64,000 bases of DNA from Bacillota bacterium (GTDB lineage Bacteria > Bacillota_I > Bacilli_A > RF39 > UBA660): contig QAMK01000031.1 of assembly GCA_003149915.1 (NCBI GenBank), positions 1 to 64,000 of the forward strand, given 5' to 3'. Below are positions 45,461-55,190 of this stretch, piece by piece (the stretch's first letter is position 1; every line of letters starts with the position of its first letter). A program made the position numbers and the translations under genes. Below the pieces are notes generated by a model that was not told where the DNA came from, did no database searches, and saw only the letters and a list, made by a program, of their open reading frames with translations.

Positions 45461-46464
45461 GAAGCATCTCCTTTCCGAATACCGAACAACACGCCTCCTA
45501 CAATCATCGGTAGGTAATACGTAGTAAGTCTCCAAATAAGAAGTGACGCAGATACGAAAGTCGCAGGAGCAAAGTTTCCTACAAACTGAGAATATCCAAA
45601 TTCAATTCCACCTGATCCACCAGGAATCGGAACAAATGCTCCAATAATCATCGTATAAGCAGAAGAAACAACGGCTTCCAATGCATTCATACTCTCAAAG
45701 TCATGCATCGCATAAAACGTGAAAAGAGGAATGACATATAGTAAGAACAAACCGATAAATTGATAGACAAATCCAAGTGCCGCATTCTTTTTATTTTTAC
45801 TGATAAAGACCGTTCCCTCATGAAAGTCCGCTAACTTCTCTTCCCAATTCTGTTTTATTTTTTGTTTATCCTTAATCAAATGACAAAAGCTTAGAAAAGA
45901 AATGATGTGACGAACCATAAATGCAGTAAACTTTCTAGCATAACAGATAATCAGTAATCCAATCATGACAGCAGTATTCAAAATAAAACCAATCAAAATC
46001 AAATTACTCAAAATCGGATTGTTAGGAAACAAATTCAGTGATAGATTCACAAATAAGGCGATGAGTCCTAACAAGACAAGTGCCGCTTGATACAAAATGA
46101 AATTCATCATGATGATGTTCGTTCCTTTTGTCATTCGGACACCATCTTCTTTTAAAAGCAACACCTGCATCGGTTGACCACCGGTGGAAAACGGTGTAAT
46201 CCCGTTAAAAAACGCTGTCATCGTTTCTAATTTAAATGCTTTTTTTACAGAATAAGAAAATTTATATCCAGTAATCACTTCCCGTAATCCCAAAGAACGG
46301 AAAAACAAACTGGCAGCCATCGTTAAAAATCCAACCACAACCCACAATGGATTGACATTTTTTAAAATATCGACAATCGCATTAAAATCATCTTTTACAA
46401 CGAAAAATAGAACGACGAAGGTTATAAGTAATAATAGTATGCTGTTCTTTTTTAATCCCTTCAT
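45457..46464 (-). CDS. Flippase-like (UPF0104/MprF-type) membrane protein
   Basis: 335 residues with about eight membrane segments of the lysylphosphatidylglycerol-synthase transmembrane type: FFNGITPFSTGGQPMQVLLLKEDG and the later FVPIPGGSGGIEFGY are the family's characteristic loops. There is no C-terminal aminoacyl-transferase domain, so it is the flippase-like part only. The ATG at 46462-46464 is chosen over GTG 46476 because AGGTGA fits it. Coupled by ATGA overlap to the glycosyltransferase gene; a role in moving or making glycolipid is likely. Confidence 0.85.
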   Translation of the reverse strand: MKGLKKNSILLLLITFVVLFFVVKDDFNAIVDILKNVNPLWVVVGFLTMAASLFFRSLGLREVITGYKFSYSVKKAFKLETMTAFFNGITPFSTGGQPMQVLLLKEDGVRMTKGTNIIMMNFILYQAALVLLGLIALFVNLSLNLFPNNPILSNLILIGFILNTAVMIGLLIICYARKFTAFMVRHIISFLSFCHLIKDKQKIKQNWEEKLADFHEGTVFISKNKKNAALGFVYQFIGLFLLYVIPLFTFYAMHDFESMNALEAVVSSAYTMIIGAFVPIPGGSGGIEFGYSQFVGNFAPATFVSASLLIWRLTTYYLPMIVGGVLFGIRKGDAS

Positions 46465-46478
46465 AGTATATCTCACCT

Positions 46479-47660
46479 TTATTTTTCTTGAATAATAGCA
46501 ATTCCTGGAAGTTCTTTTCCTTCTAAGAATTCAAGAGTTGCACCTCCACCTGTTGAAGCATGAGATACTTTATCTTTGAACCCAAGTTCGCTAGCAGCAG
46601 CCACAATATCGCCACCACCTAAAACAGAATGAATCGAAGAATTTGCAACGGCATTTAATAATTCATTCGTACCCTTTTGATATTCTTCCATTTCGTAAAC
46701 GCCAAGAGGGCCATTCCAAAATACCGTCTTCGCATTGACTAAAACTTCTTTCATCATAGCAATTGTTTCTGGTCCGATGTCCATTGCCATTTCATCGGCA
46801 CCGATCTCACTCACCTTACAAATATGATGTGGCGTCTCTTCACTAAATTCAGTCGTAACATTGACATCGACTGGTAAAACCAACTTATCTCCATAAGTAG
46901 CAATCATTTTCTGACAGAATTCCAAAGAATCTTCCTCTAATAAAGATTTACCGATATCGATTCCCTTTGCTTTTAAGAAAGTGAATGCCATTCCGCCACC
47001 AATCATAATTTTATCTGCAATCGGTGCTAAGTTTTCAATAACTTTAATCTTATCACTAACTTTTGCACCACCCATAATGATAACATAAGGACGTTCTGGA
47101 TTTTTCAAAGAGTCCAAATGATTCAACTCTTTTTCGATTAAGAAACCGATTCCATTTGGCAAATGACTAGCAATACCAACATTAGAAGCATGAGCACGAT
47201 GAGCAGTACCGAATGCATCGTTAATGTAGATATCTCCTAAACTAGCCCAAAATGCACCAAGTTCTGGATCATTAGAACTTTCTTTTTTACCATTCAAATC
47301 TTCATAGCGAGTATTTTGCATCAACAATACTTCGCCATCTTTTAATCCATCCACAGCATCTTTTAATTCTGATCCGGAAGTTGCTTTACAAAACAATACC
47401 TTCTGATTTAACAAATTACTAAGTCTCTGTGCTACAGGAAATAAATCGTTCTTAACTAAATCTTTTTCTTCTTTTACACGTCCCAAATGAGACATTAAAA
47501 TCACTTTAGCAGATTCGTTGATTGCATACTCTATCGTAGGCAATGCTGCTTGAATTCTCGTATCATCCGTAATCTTTCCATCTTTCATTGGAACATTAAA
47601 ATCACAACGTATAATAACACGTTTGCCATGTAAATCATAATCTTTAATGGTCTTTTTCAT
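46479..47660 (-). CDS. pgk: Phosphoglycerate kinase
   Basis: 393 residues. It makes ATP from 1,3-bisphosphoglycerate. Landmarks are KRVIIRCDFNVPMKDGKI, SHLGR, NDAFGTAHRAHASNVGI, IMGGAKVSDKI, the nucleotide loop GGGDIVAAA and STGGGATLEFLEGK. The ATG at 47658-47660 (MKKTIKDYD) is chosen. The frame extends to a GTG within the GAGGTGG ribosome site. It leads the run pgk-flippase-GT4-tpiA-small membrane protein, 23 bases after the NUDIX gene. Confidence 0.96.
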   Translation of the reverse strand: MKKTIKDYDLHGKRVIIRCDFNVPMKDGKITDDTRIQAALPTIEYAINESAKVILMSHLGRVKEEKDLVKNDLFPVAQRLSNLLNQKVLFCKATSGSELKDAVDGLKDGEVLLMQNTRYEDLNGKKESSNDPELGAFWASLGDIYINDAFGTAHRAHASNVGIASHLPNGIGFLIEKELNHLDSLKNPERPYVIIMGGAKVSDKIKVIENLAPIADKIMIGGGMAFTFLKAKGIDIGKSLLEEDSLEFCQKMIATYGDKLVLPVDVNVTTEFSEETPHHICKVSEIGADEMAMDIGPETIAMMKEVLVNAKTVFWNGPLGVYEMEEYQKGTNELLNAVANSSIHSVLGGGDIVAAASELGFKDKVSHASTGGGATLEFLEGKELPGIAIIQEK

Positions 47661-47683
47661 AGATTCCACCTCTTTCTATTCTC

Positions 47684-48097
47684 TTATAAATTCACTTTTA
47701 AAAACATTCGTGCTTTTGTCTTAACATCTGGGAAAATTGGAATTCGATCCAACTCTTCCAAACTAAACCAATCGATATCGAAACTAGCATCACTGTTCTT
47801 TAACTCTTGATTTGGTTCAGTAGGAACTGCTAAATATTGGTAATCGATTAAATTTCCTACAAAGTTATTATATTCTTCTACAATGAACGGTTTTCCTGTA
47901 ACTAATTTTACATGAATGCCCGTTTCTTCGAAAGCTTTTCGTACAGCCCCTTCTTCTGGTGTTTCACCCTCTTGTAGGTGTCCGCCTGGCTGAACCCAGT
48001 TTTGAAACTTTTTATGATAGATTAACAAGATTTTTTGATTGGCCTCATCAATGATAAAAGTAGATGCACAATATTCTGTTTTCTTTTCTGTACTCAT
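47684..48097 (-). CDS. NUDIX hydrolase
   Basis: 137 residues. The NUDIX box reads GGHLQEGETPEEGAVRKAFEETGI. The Gx5E and EE parts are intact, but the Glu normally following Arg (RE) is Lys, so metal binding may be altered. Such enzymes cleave nucleoside diphosphates linked to another group. Substrate unknown. The ATG at 48095-48097 (MSTEKKTEY) is chosen because GGGAGG lies just upstream. Between gapA and pgk. Confidence 0.85.
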   Translation of the reverse strand: MSTEKKTEYCASTFIIDEANQKILLIYHKKFQNWVQPGGHLQEGETPEEGAVRKAFEETGIHVKLVTGKPFIVEEYNNFVGNLIDYQYLAVPTEPNQELKNSDASFDIDWFSLEELDRIPIFPDVKTKARMFLKVNL

Positions 48098-48114
48098 AAA
48101 TCCTCCCACTATTA

Positions 48115-48137
48115 TGAAAAAAAGCGCTATGCGCCTT
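48115..48137 (-). terminator. Short terminator after gapA
   Basis: GGCGC-ATA-GCGC followed on the minus strand by seven T. The stem is short, so some readthrough to the NUDIX-pgk genes is likely. Confidence 0.6.
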
Positions 48138-49140
48138 TCTTCTTTGCTAAATACTTAGCGGTTCTTACCATTTGATTTGAATAACCCATTTCATTATCAT
48201 ACCAAGCGACAACTTTTACTAATTGTTCACCATCGGTATCTAAAACTTCCGTCAACAATCCATCTACAGTTGCTCCACAAGTAGAACCGATAACGTCACT
48301 AGATACAATTGGATCCATTGTAAATACTAATGTCTCATCTGTATTAACTTTGAATGCTTCGTTGATTTCTTCAACAGTTGTCTTCTTTTCAAGTTCAAGC
48401 GTCAAATCGACAACTGATCCATCAGAAACTGGAACACGCATTGCAGAACCTTTCATCTTTCCATCTAACTGTGGTAATACTTTACCAATAGCTGTTGCAG
48501 CACCGGTAGAAGAAGGAACGATGTTGGCACAAGCGGCACGTCCACGACGCGCTTTGATTCCTTTCTTATGAGGAACATCTAACGTTGCTTGATCATTCGT
48601 ATAAGCATGAACTGTCGTCATATAACCACGTTTTACTTTGAAATAGTAATCCAAAACACGTAGTACTGGTGCTAGACAGTTCGTCGTACAACTAGCAGCA
48701 GAAATTACTTGTTCACTACCATCTAGTTGATCATGGTTAACGTTATAAACGATTGTCTTAACGTCTCCTTTTGCTGGAGCAGAAATGACAACTGCTTTGG
48801 CACCAGCATTGATATGAGCCATGGCTTTGTCCTTATCCGTAAATTTACCAGTACATTCCATGACGATATCGACACCTAAATCACCCCAAGGAAGTGCAGA
48901 AGGGTCTGTCTCAGAATAAACTTTTACATGACGTCCTCCATCGACCAAATCATTTCCATCAAAGGAAATATCTCCTAGTTTGTATGTACGATGATTCGTA
49001 TCATACTTAAGTAAATAAGCAAGTTGTTCAGCATCTGTCAAATCATTAATGGCTACTACTTCCATCTCTGGATCTTGATCCATAATACGATAAACCAAAC
49101 GTCCAATACGACCAAATCCATTGATTGCTACTTTTATCAT
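48127..49140 (-). CDS. gapA: Glyceraldehyde-3-phosphate dehydrogenase, type I
   Basis: 337 residues. The Rossmann motif NGFGRIGR opens the chain. The catalytic Cys lies in ISAASCTTNCLAPVL and the active-site His in MTTVHAYTNDQ. Asp at the second strand (VAINDLTD) fits NAD rather than NADP preference. The ATG at 49138-49140 (MIKVAING) is chosen because AGGAGATG precedes it. The longer frame would add 16 residues. Own strong promoter upstream. Confidence 0.96.
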   Translation of the reverse strand: MIKVAINGFGRIGRLVYRIMDQDPEMEVVAINDLTDAEQLAYLLKYDTNHRTYKLGDISFDGNDLVDGGRHVKVYSETDPSALPWGDLGVDIVMECTGKFTDKDKAMAHINAGAKAVVISAPAKGDVKTIVYNVNHDQLDGSEQVISAASCTTNCLAPVLRVLDYYFKVKRGYMTTVHAYTNDQATLDVPHKKGIKARRGRAACANIVPSSTGAATAIGKVLPQLDGKMKGSAMRVPVSDGSVVDLTLELEKKTTVEEINEAFKVNTDETLVFTMDPIVSSDVIGSTCGATVDGLLTEVLDTDGEQLVKVVAWYDNEMGYSNQMVRTAKYLAKKKGA

Positions 49141-49159
49141 ATAATCATCTCCTAGTATC

Positions 49160-49188
49160 ATTATATATTCTTTTATTTTTGAGTTCAA
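49160..49188 (-). promoter_or_regulatory. SigA promoter of gapA
   Basis: TTGAAC (49183-49188) and TATAAT (49160-49165) on the minus strand with a 17-bp spacer. Confidence 0.75.
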
Positions 49189-49199
49189 GTTTTTTAAAA

Positions 49200-49227
49200 A
49201 AAGAAAAAAGGACTTTACAGCCCTTTT
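49200..49227 (-). terminator. Terminator after the DUF4116 gene
   Basis: AAAAGGGC/GTCCTTTT (one G-T pair; 49220-49227 with 49206-49213) followed on the minus strand by a T-rich tail. Confidence 0.7.
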
Positions 49228-49298
49228 AAAGCAAAAATATAAACTTCAATTACTAACAGAAACCACATTCATAAATTTTATACAGTATCATCATCACA

Positions 49299-51737
49299 TT
49301 ACTTTGCTTTAGAGGAATGATTCGTTTCTTCACTCATTCCTCCATTTGTATTTTTTAATCCGTTAACCATATCTGCAACAATTTTTTCAACAAGTACTTC
49401 CTTATTGAATGCATTAGGTACTGCTGGATTAGTAGATAAGGATGCTTGCTCGGTCTTAGCCTTTTCTCGCTTCTCCTTTTCTTGAACAATGGCATTTCGG
49501 ATATCGACATCATCTTTCCATTCTTCACCTAAATAAACATCTGGATTTACTTGAATTGCTTGCAAAACAAATTGCTTATCTTGTTTTAATGTAGGATCCG
49601 CATCTATCATGACATATTCACATGCTTTGATAGCTTCAAGCATGAATTCTGGATTCTTTCTTAACTCAGCACTGGCGCTTCGAAGAGGAGTGCCGGAATC
49701 TTCAATTTCATTTCTTAATTCGTTAAAATCGGTTTGAGAATCTTTTCTATATTCATCAACCAGATTATTAAATGATTGAATTGCTGTCATAACAACCGCA
49801 GGATTATTTTTTACTTCAGCACCAGCATATTCCAAAACACTATAATTTTGTTGTACAGCCGTCATTACAAATTCAGGGTTAGATTTCAGTTCTTCACTAG
49901 CAAATGCAAAAGCAGCACCATTTGGTTTTAAAGCCGCCATAACAATTTCGGGATTATTTTTTAAATTTTTACTGGCATACTGTAATGCAATACCATAACT
50001 TTTGGCTACGGCAAGCATAACAATTTCTGGGTTATTTTTCAACTCGTCACTCGCAAATCGCAAAGCTAAACCATTTAGATTTACAACCTTCTTAACAAAT
50101 TCGAAATTTGATTTTATCTCATCACTTGCATATTGCAAAGCTTGGTGATACTGTTTTACGGCTGCCATAACAATTTTAGAATCAGATTTTAATTCTTCAC
50201 TAGCATATTCCAAAGCAAGACCATTTTGTTTTACGGCTTCTAACATAAACTCTGGATTAGATTTCATTTCTTCGCCAGCATATTCCAAAACATTATAATT
50301 CAGTTTTACAGCCTCTAGCATAAACTCTGAATTGGATTTCAAATCTTCGCTAGCATATACCAAAGCAAAACCATTTTGTTTTATGGCCTCTAAAATGATT
50401 GTAGGATTAGACCTCATCTCTTCACTAGCATATTCCAAAGCAAGACCATTTTGTTTTACGACTTCTAACATAAACTCTGGATTAGATTTCAATTCTTCAC
50501 TTGCATATTCCAAAGCATTGTAATTCTGTTTTACAGCTGCCATAACAACTTCAGGATTATTTTTCAACTCTCCACTAGCAGTTTTTAAAGCAACTTCTCT
50601 TAATTCATTTAATCTAGGGTCATTATGCCAACCACATCCCTCGACACTTCCATAAATAAACAACAAATCATCTTTCGTTAACAGTTCATGATTTTGGTAT
50701 TTTTTATACATGGTCGTTAGCATTTTAGTGTCATGAAGACGTTTTTTATATTTATCTCGGTCAGCAAAATCTTGAATCTTCTCTTCGACAATCTCTTCAA
50801 AATTTGGTTCAATGTTTTGATCTTGTGCAATTCCTCTGATTTCACCAATTTGATTCTTTCCATCCATTCGAATTGCTAAACGTGGATTAGTCGCCTCTCC
50901 TTTTTCATCATATGTATAGTAAACATAAAAGTCTCCTCCAGCAAGTTGTTTTTTACAAGTATCTTCTCCAGCCGTACACCAACCAGTATTTTTCCCTTGC
51001 AAAGACTCCCATAATGGATGGTAATCACTTCCCATATCGTACTTTTTCCAAACACCAGCCGTATTTGCATTAAACATGATTTTTTCTTTATGCTGTTTTA
51101 ATAGAAGAGTATATATTTTTTGAAAGTTTCCATTCTCCACTAATTGTTGAAAATTTTCTTCAACTTGTTCTTGATTGACACTTTGAACAATCATATCGAT
51201 TACTTTAGCCAAAACCTCTTGATTTAAGTCTACAAATGGTGCAACCGTACTTTTATCTCTTCTTTTATATACCTCATTTTTATTATCATATGCGCCAATA
51301 TTTAACATTCCCTGAAATGCCCAATATTTTGCCCAAGTTGGAAAGAATCTTGCATCGTTACTACTTAAATAATCAATCCACTTATCTAAGGATGTTTTTT
51401 GATCCGTAAGAATTGTTTGAATATGTTGTTGTTTCAATCGTTCATTTAGATGAATTCCATATTGTTCAAAATACTGAGAATCTAAAAACTGCCAATATTT
51501 ATCAGATATATTTTCTGGTTTGATTACATAATGGTCATAATAAAACTTCTTTAAAGATCGAATTCCTGTATCCGTCGGATGATTCATCACTTTTTCATGA
51601 ACTCGTTCCAAGCGGTCTAAATACTTTTCAATTTTCTCGCTCGGTTTATCGCTAGGAGCTGCCGTATGCATGACAACATCACTCATATGCATATCTTTAT
51701 AAAGACGATTTAAAAATTCTGTTCCGCTTTTCTCCAT
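49299..51737 (-). CDS. DUF4116 repeat protein
   Basis: 812 residues, cytoplasmic. The N-terminal half (about 1-370) is a conserved-looking region with HPLWESLQGKNTGWCTAGEDTC, FYVYYTYDEKGEATNPRLAIRM and IGEIRGI, which recalls globular modules paired with repeat proteins. The second half holds about ten 25-residue DUF4116-type helical repeats of the form YASEELKSNPEFMLEAVKQN, followed by diverged ones. The C-terminal end is charged. Repeats of this type likely give a curved binding surface. The ATG at 51735-51737 is chosen because GGAGTG precedes it. Single-gene unit with its own terminator. Function unknown. Confidence 0.75.
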   Translation of the reverse strand: MEKSGTEFLNRLYKDMHMSDVVMHTAAPSDKPSEKIEKYLDRLERVHEKVMNHPTDTGIRSLKKFYYDHYVIKPENISDKYWQFLDSQYFEQYGIHLNERLKQQHIQTILTDQKTSLDKWIDYLSSNDARFFPTWAKYWAFQGMLNIGAYDNKNEVYKRRDKSTVAPFVDLNQEVLAKVIDMIVQSVNQEQVEENFQQLVENGNFQKIYTLLLKQHKEKIMFNANTAGVWKKYDMGSDYHPLWESLQGKNTGWCTAGEDTCKKQLAGGDFYVYYTYDEKGEATNPRLAIRMDGKNQIGEIRGIAQDQNIEPNFEEIVEEKIQDFADRDKYKKRLHDTKMLTTMYKKYQNHELLTKDDLLFIYGSVEGCGWHNDPRLNELREVALKTASGELKNNPEVVMAAVKQNYNALEYASEELKSNPEFMLEVVKQNGLALEYASEEMRSNPTIILEAIKQNGFALVYASEDLKSNSEFMLEAVKLNYNVLEYAGEEMKSNPEFMLEAVKQNGLALEYASEELKSDSKIVMAAVKQYHQALQYASDEIKSNFEFVKKVVNLNGLALRFASDELKNNPEIVMLAVAKSYGIALQYASKNLKNNPEIVMAALKPNGAAFAFASEELKSNPEFVMTAVQQNYSVLEYAGAEVKNNPAVVMTAIQSFNNLVDEYRKDSQTDFNELRNEIEDSGTPLRSASAELRKNPEFMLEAIKACEYVMIDADPTLKQDKQFVLQAIQVNPDVYLGEEWKDDVDIRNAIVQEKEKREKAKTEQASLSTNPAVPNAFNKEVLVEKIVADMVNGLKNTNGGMSEETNHSSKAK
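49770..50600 (-). repeat. Array of about ten 75-bp coding repeats
   Basis: The DUF4116 repeats are visible at DNA level as 75-base units containing segments such as AATCCAGA near the start of each helix pair. Some neighbours are nearly identical over 30-40 bases (for example near 50205-50300 and 50430-50520) while the others have diverged, as expected when units are duplicated and converted at intervals. Confidence 0.8.
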
Positions 51738-51794
51738 ATCTAACACTCCAATCCATTTTAAGAATACCATAATTGCTTCTGAAAAGATATTTCA

Positions 51795-51830
51795 TTTAAA
51801 AAATATCCACAATTTCTTGTGAATATTTTA
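51795..51830 (-). terminator. Terminator after the nucleoside kinase
   Basis: AAAATATTCACAAG and the near-perfect complement TTGTGGATATTTT (51830 down to 51798) followed on the minus strand by T-rich sequence. Confidence 0.7.
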
Positions 51831-51867
51831 TGTAAAATTATATTTTGTGCACAATAATTGTGAAGAA

Positions 51868-53517
51868 TTAATCGTGGAAACAACTTCTACCGATAAATTC
51901 TCTTAAGATAGAATCATCTGGAATATCTTCCGATGGAATCGGCAAGAAAAATTGCAACATATCGATTAATCGTTTTGCTTCGTCATAGTATGGAGAATCG
52001 ACTGGAACCGAATAAAGGAGCGGTTCCGCATAGGTTTTAAGAACTCCAATTTCATAACTCAAAGCCGTATTGAATGTATAATCCGCATAATCTTGGCAAG
52101 GGAAAATGTATTTTTCTTCGCCTTCTCTGACACTTTGCCATGAGGCAAGGGTATAATCTACACCGTGTCCACGAGTGCGGTTATCTCTCACTAATCTTCT
52201 TAAAAGACGATTATCTGTCGTCGAAATTCTCGTTAAGTTATCAATATTCAATTCAATTAATGGTGACAAATATACTTTATATTTCTTATTGGCTGGAATA
52301 TTTGTCAAAATCTTTGGATTCAATCCATGAATTCCTTCAATCATTAAAATGTCGTTACTTTCTAACTTCATATGATTTTTAAATTCTTTCATGCCAAGTA
52401 AGAAATTGAAAGTCGGAGTCAATACTTCTTCTCCTTTTAATAATTTTGAAATCTGTTCATCAAACAAATTCAAATCGATTGCTTCTAAACATTCATAATC
52501 CGGTTTCCCATCTGGACGAATAATACTATCTTTATTATCTCTAAAATAATCGTCCATCGAGATTGTCTTTGGATGAAGTCCAAAACTCTCTAGATACATA
52601 GCAAGTTTTCTACATGTAGTCGTTTTGCCAGATGAGGAAGGGCCAGATAACAATACAATTTTTAATTCGTCTTTCCTACTGTGAATCTGTTTGGCAAGTT
52701 GTAACAAACGATTACTCTGCAACACTTCATCGATTCGAATAATGTCAGCAATTTTACCAGTTGAAACCTTTTTGTTTAAGTCTGCTACATTATCTAAACT
52801 CATCAACTCTTTCCAAGAACGATACTCTTCAAACACTTCGAACATTTGCTTATGTTCTTGATACGGTTCAATTTTCTCCATATATGGCGTTGGGAATTGT
52901 AATACAAACCCAGTCTCTGTAACGTAAGTTAAATCGAAATCTGTAAATGCATCGGTAGAAACTGGCATCATGCTGTATAGATATTCATACATATTTCCTA
53001 ATTTATATAACGTAATATACGTATTGGTCGTATAATTTAATAATTTTACTTTAGAATCGTTATGGATATTTTTAAAGTATTCGATCGCATCCATTCTAGA
53101 TACGTTTACTTTCTCAATTGGCAAAGCCTGACTGATTAACTGGTTCATTTTCACTTTGACATCCATCAACTCTTCTTTCGTAATGGCACGTGATGTTTCA
53201 ATGTATATGCCCTTATCGATAGAATGTAAAACTTTCAATGCGAAACGATTTCCAAAAAGAGATTTGCAAGCATAATTAGCAAGTAAAATCAAACCGTTCA
53301 CATAAATTCGATTGGCAAATGTATCGTTTAAATCACAAAACTCAATTTGACAAGAATACCGAATGTGATGAAATAACTCTTTGTACCTACCATCAATCTT
53401 AGCGACTAAAATCTTTTGTTTAAACTTTTCTTGATATCGTTTACTAAGTTCTAATAAAGTGCTATCTTTTTCTACTACATCAGGTTCACCATTTACCCAA
53501 ATCTTAATGTCGTTCAT
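51868..53517 (-). CDS. Nucleoside kinase (TGS + tRNA-SAD-like + uridine kinase)
   Basis: 549 residues. An N-terminal TGS-like domain (about 1-65; KIWVNGEPDVVEKDSTLLELS) and a region resembling the second additional domain of threonyl-tRNA synthetase (about 65-200) precede a uridine-kinase-like domain with Walker A GPSSSGKTT (about 295-303), SMDDYF and IEGIHGLNP. Firmicutes commonly carry this three-part protein. It is thought to phosphorylate nucleosides, but the substrate is not established. An extended -10 (TGCTATAAT) lies at 53547-53555. Confidence 0.88.
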   Translation of the reverse strand: MNDIKIWVNGEPDVVEKDSTLLELSKRYQEKFKQKILVAKIDGRYKELFHHIRYSCQIEFCDLNDTFANRIYVNGLILLANYACKSLFGNRFALKVLHSIDKGIYIETSRAITKEELMDVKVKMNQLISQALPIEKVNVSRMDAIEYFKNIHNDSKVKLLNYTTNTYITLYKLGNMYEYLYSMMPVSTDAFTDFDLTYVTETGFVLQFPTPYMEKIEPYQEHKQMFEVFEEYRSWKELMSLDNVADLNKKVSTGKIADIIRIDEVLQSNRLLQLAKQIHSRKDELKIVLLSGPSSSGKTTTCRKLAMYLESFGLHPKTISMDDYFRDNKDSIIRPDGKPDYECLEAIDLNLFDEQISKLLKGEEVLTPTFNFLLGMKEFKNHMKLESNDILMIEGIHGLNPKILTNIPANKKYKVYLSPLIELNIDNLTRISTTDNRLLRRLVRDNRTRGHGVDYTLASWQSVREGEEKYIFPCQDYADYTFNTALSYEIGVLKTYAEPLLYSVPVDSPYYDEAKRLIDMLQFFLPIPSEDIPDDSILREFIGRSCFHD

Positions 53518-53546
53518 ATTTTCACCCTCTATTTTATTCTAGGGAT

Positions 53547-53555
53547 ATTATAGCA
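53547..53555 (-). promoter_or_regulatory. Extended -10 promoter of the nucleoside kinase gene
   Basis: TGCTATAAT on the minus strand, with TATAAT at 53547-53552 and no clear -35. It is 30 bases before the ATG. Confidence 0.5.
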
Positions 53556-53616
53556 TATTTGTTACTTTCTTTGTATATTTTTTATCACATTAGACTAAGA
53601 TAGAATAGGTGATTTT

Positions 53617-54192
53617 ATGAATCTAGTACCAATCGTAGTAGAAAACGAACAAAATGGAGAACGTTCTTACGACTTATATTCGAAATTGCTAGCAAGTCGC
53701 ATCGTATTTATTAACGGCGAAATTAACGACTCTGTTGCCAGTACAGTAATTGCAGAACTCCTGTATTTAGATTCCTTATCAAACGATGATATCAGTATCT
53801 ACATCAATTCCCCAGGTGGAATGGTTACGGCCGGATTTGCCATATACGACACGATGAATTTTATCAAAAGTGATGTTTCAACCATCGGCATGGGACTTTG
53901 TGCCAGCATGGCTGCATTCCTACTTTCATCTGGTCAAAAAGGAAAACGTTACTTACTTCCCAATGCTGAAGTCATGATTCATCAACCACTTGGAGGTGCC
54001 CAAGGACAAGCCACAGAAATTAAAATCGCATCAGATCATATTTTAGAAACGAAAACAAAATTAAATAAGATTTTAGCTAAAAACACCGGTCAAAAACTAA
54101 CTAAAATCATGAAAGATACCGAACGAGACCATTATTTAGACGCAAAAAAAGCCAAAGAATATGGCTTAGTGGATCACATCATTCACTCTTAG
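53617..54192 (+). CDS. clpP: ATP-dependent Clp protease proteolytic subunit
   Basis: 191 residues. The catalytic triad is Ser97 (GLCASMAAF), His122 (MIHQP) and Asp171 (TERDHYL). The oligomerisation elements YINSPGG and [10 protein letters not shown] are present. It forms the double heptameric peptidase ring served by Clp ATPases. The ATG follows AGGTGA. Its last 14 bases overlap the convergent whiA end. It is not next to a Clp ATPase here. Confidence 0.97.
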   Translation: MNLVPIVVENEQNGERSYDLYSKLLASRIVFINGEINDSVASTVIAELLYLDSLSNDDISIYINSPGGMVTAGFAIYDTMNFIKSDVSTIGMGLCASMAAFLLSSGQKGKRYLLPNAEVMIHQPLGGAQGQATEIKIASDHILETKTKLNKILAKNTGQKLTKIMKDTERDHYLDAKKAKEYGLVDHIIHS

Positions 54193-55126
54193 AATCTTCT
54201 TGTGCTTTTAAGCGATTATAAAACTCCTTAATTTTACGAAAACGATGATTGATGCCCGACTTCGTAATCGGATGCCCAGTTTCCAATGAGATAATGTCAC
54301 TCAGTTCCTTTGTCGAACTTTCTGGATACTTTAATCTGTATTGAGCCAGTTCCAACGTTTTTTCATCTAATAAATCGAGACCGACCTTCTCTTCGATATA
54401 TCGAATTTGTTTCACTTGTGTCAATGCCGTTTCCACGACCTTATCCATGTTCGCTTGCTCCATATTATTTAATCGATTGGTCATGTTCATGTTGTCACGA
54501 TAAATTCGAATATCCTCAAAATACAACAAGGCTTGGGTTGCTTGAATAATCCGCAAAAAATCGGATATTTTTTCTGCTTCTTTTAAATATACCATGTATC
54601 CTTTCTCACGAGTAAGCACTTTCGCATTCAACAAAAAACGATTCAGTAACGACTGAACGAATTCTGCTTCTTCAATCGTATCGATAGAAAACTCCAAATG
54701 ATAACGCGAGGTTTTCGGATCGTTGATACTTCCCTTAGCCAAAAACGTTCCTCTCAAATATGCCCTGGCATCATCGAAAGAACTCGTAATGTAATCTTTA
54801 GGCACAACCATATAATATCCATTTTCACTATAGACGGACAAATCTTTTAAAATCAAATCCACTTTCGAATCGATTGTCATCAAATAAAGAGAATTCTTAG
54901 CAAAATTATTGTTCTTTTTTTGAACGAAAGATAAATTCACTTGATAACATTCTTTTACCAATAAAAAAATTCGTTTGACGATATTCGCATTTTCTGTTAA
55001 TAAATCGATTTTCTTCCCATCATAGACGGCATTGTTTCGAAAGAAGGCGGATAGTTCTGCAATCATCTGTGACTTATCCTCATCGATGTGACAGATTTCA
55101 TTTTTTACGTTTGTAGCAAAAGACAT
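54179..55126 (-). CDS. whiA: Sporulation/division regulator WhiA
   Basis: 315 residues. It has the N-terminal LAGLIDADG-like domain, catalytically dead as in all WhiA (for example [15 protein letters not shown]), and a C-terminal helix-turn-helix ([33 protein letters not shown]). WhiA binds DNA and influences cell division and sporulation. GGAGGAGATG precedes the ATG. It is last in the uvrA-lgt-trxB run, but rapZ and yvcK, which often stand before whiA, are absent. Confidence 0.95.
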   Translation of the reverse strand: MSFATNVKNEICHIDEDKSQMIAELSAFFRNNAVYDGKKIDLLTENANIVKRIFLLVKECYQVNLSFVQKKNNNFAKNSLYLMTIDSKVDLILKDLSVYSENGYYMVVPKDYITSSFDDARAYLRGTFLAKGSINDPKTSRYHLEFSIDTIEEAEFVQSLLNRFLLNAKVLTREKGYMVYLKEAEKISDFLRIIQATQALLYFEDIRIYRDNMNMTNRLNNMEQANMDKVVETALTQVKQIRYIEEKVGLDLLDEKTLELAQYRLKYPESSTKELSDIISLETGHPITKSGINHRFRKIKEFYNRLKAQEDSKSE

Positions 55127-55190
55127 AACATCTCCTCCAGTTTTTTTATTTTATCACAAAAGAAAGACAAATAAAAAGTATCTCCTCCAT

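Noticed and set aside
49770..50600. Regular repeats of about 75 bases that could suggest a CRISPR or tandem array
   Set aside because: The units are in frame, code for DUF4116 repeats and differ mostly at third positions; there are no unique spacers.
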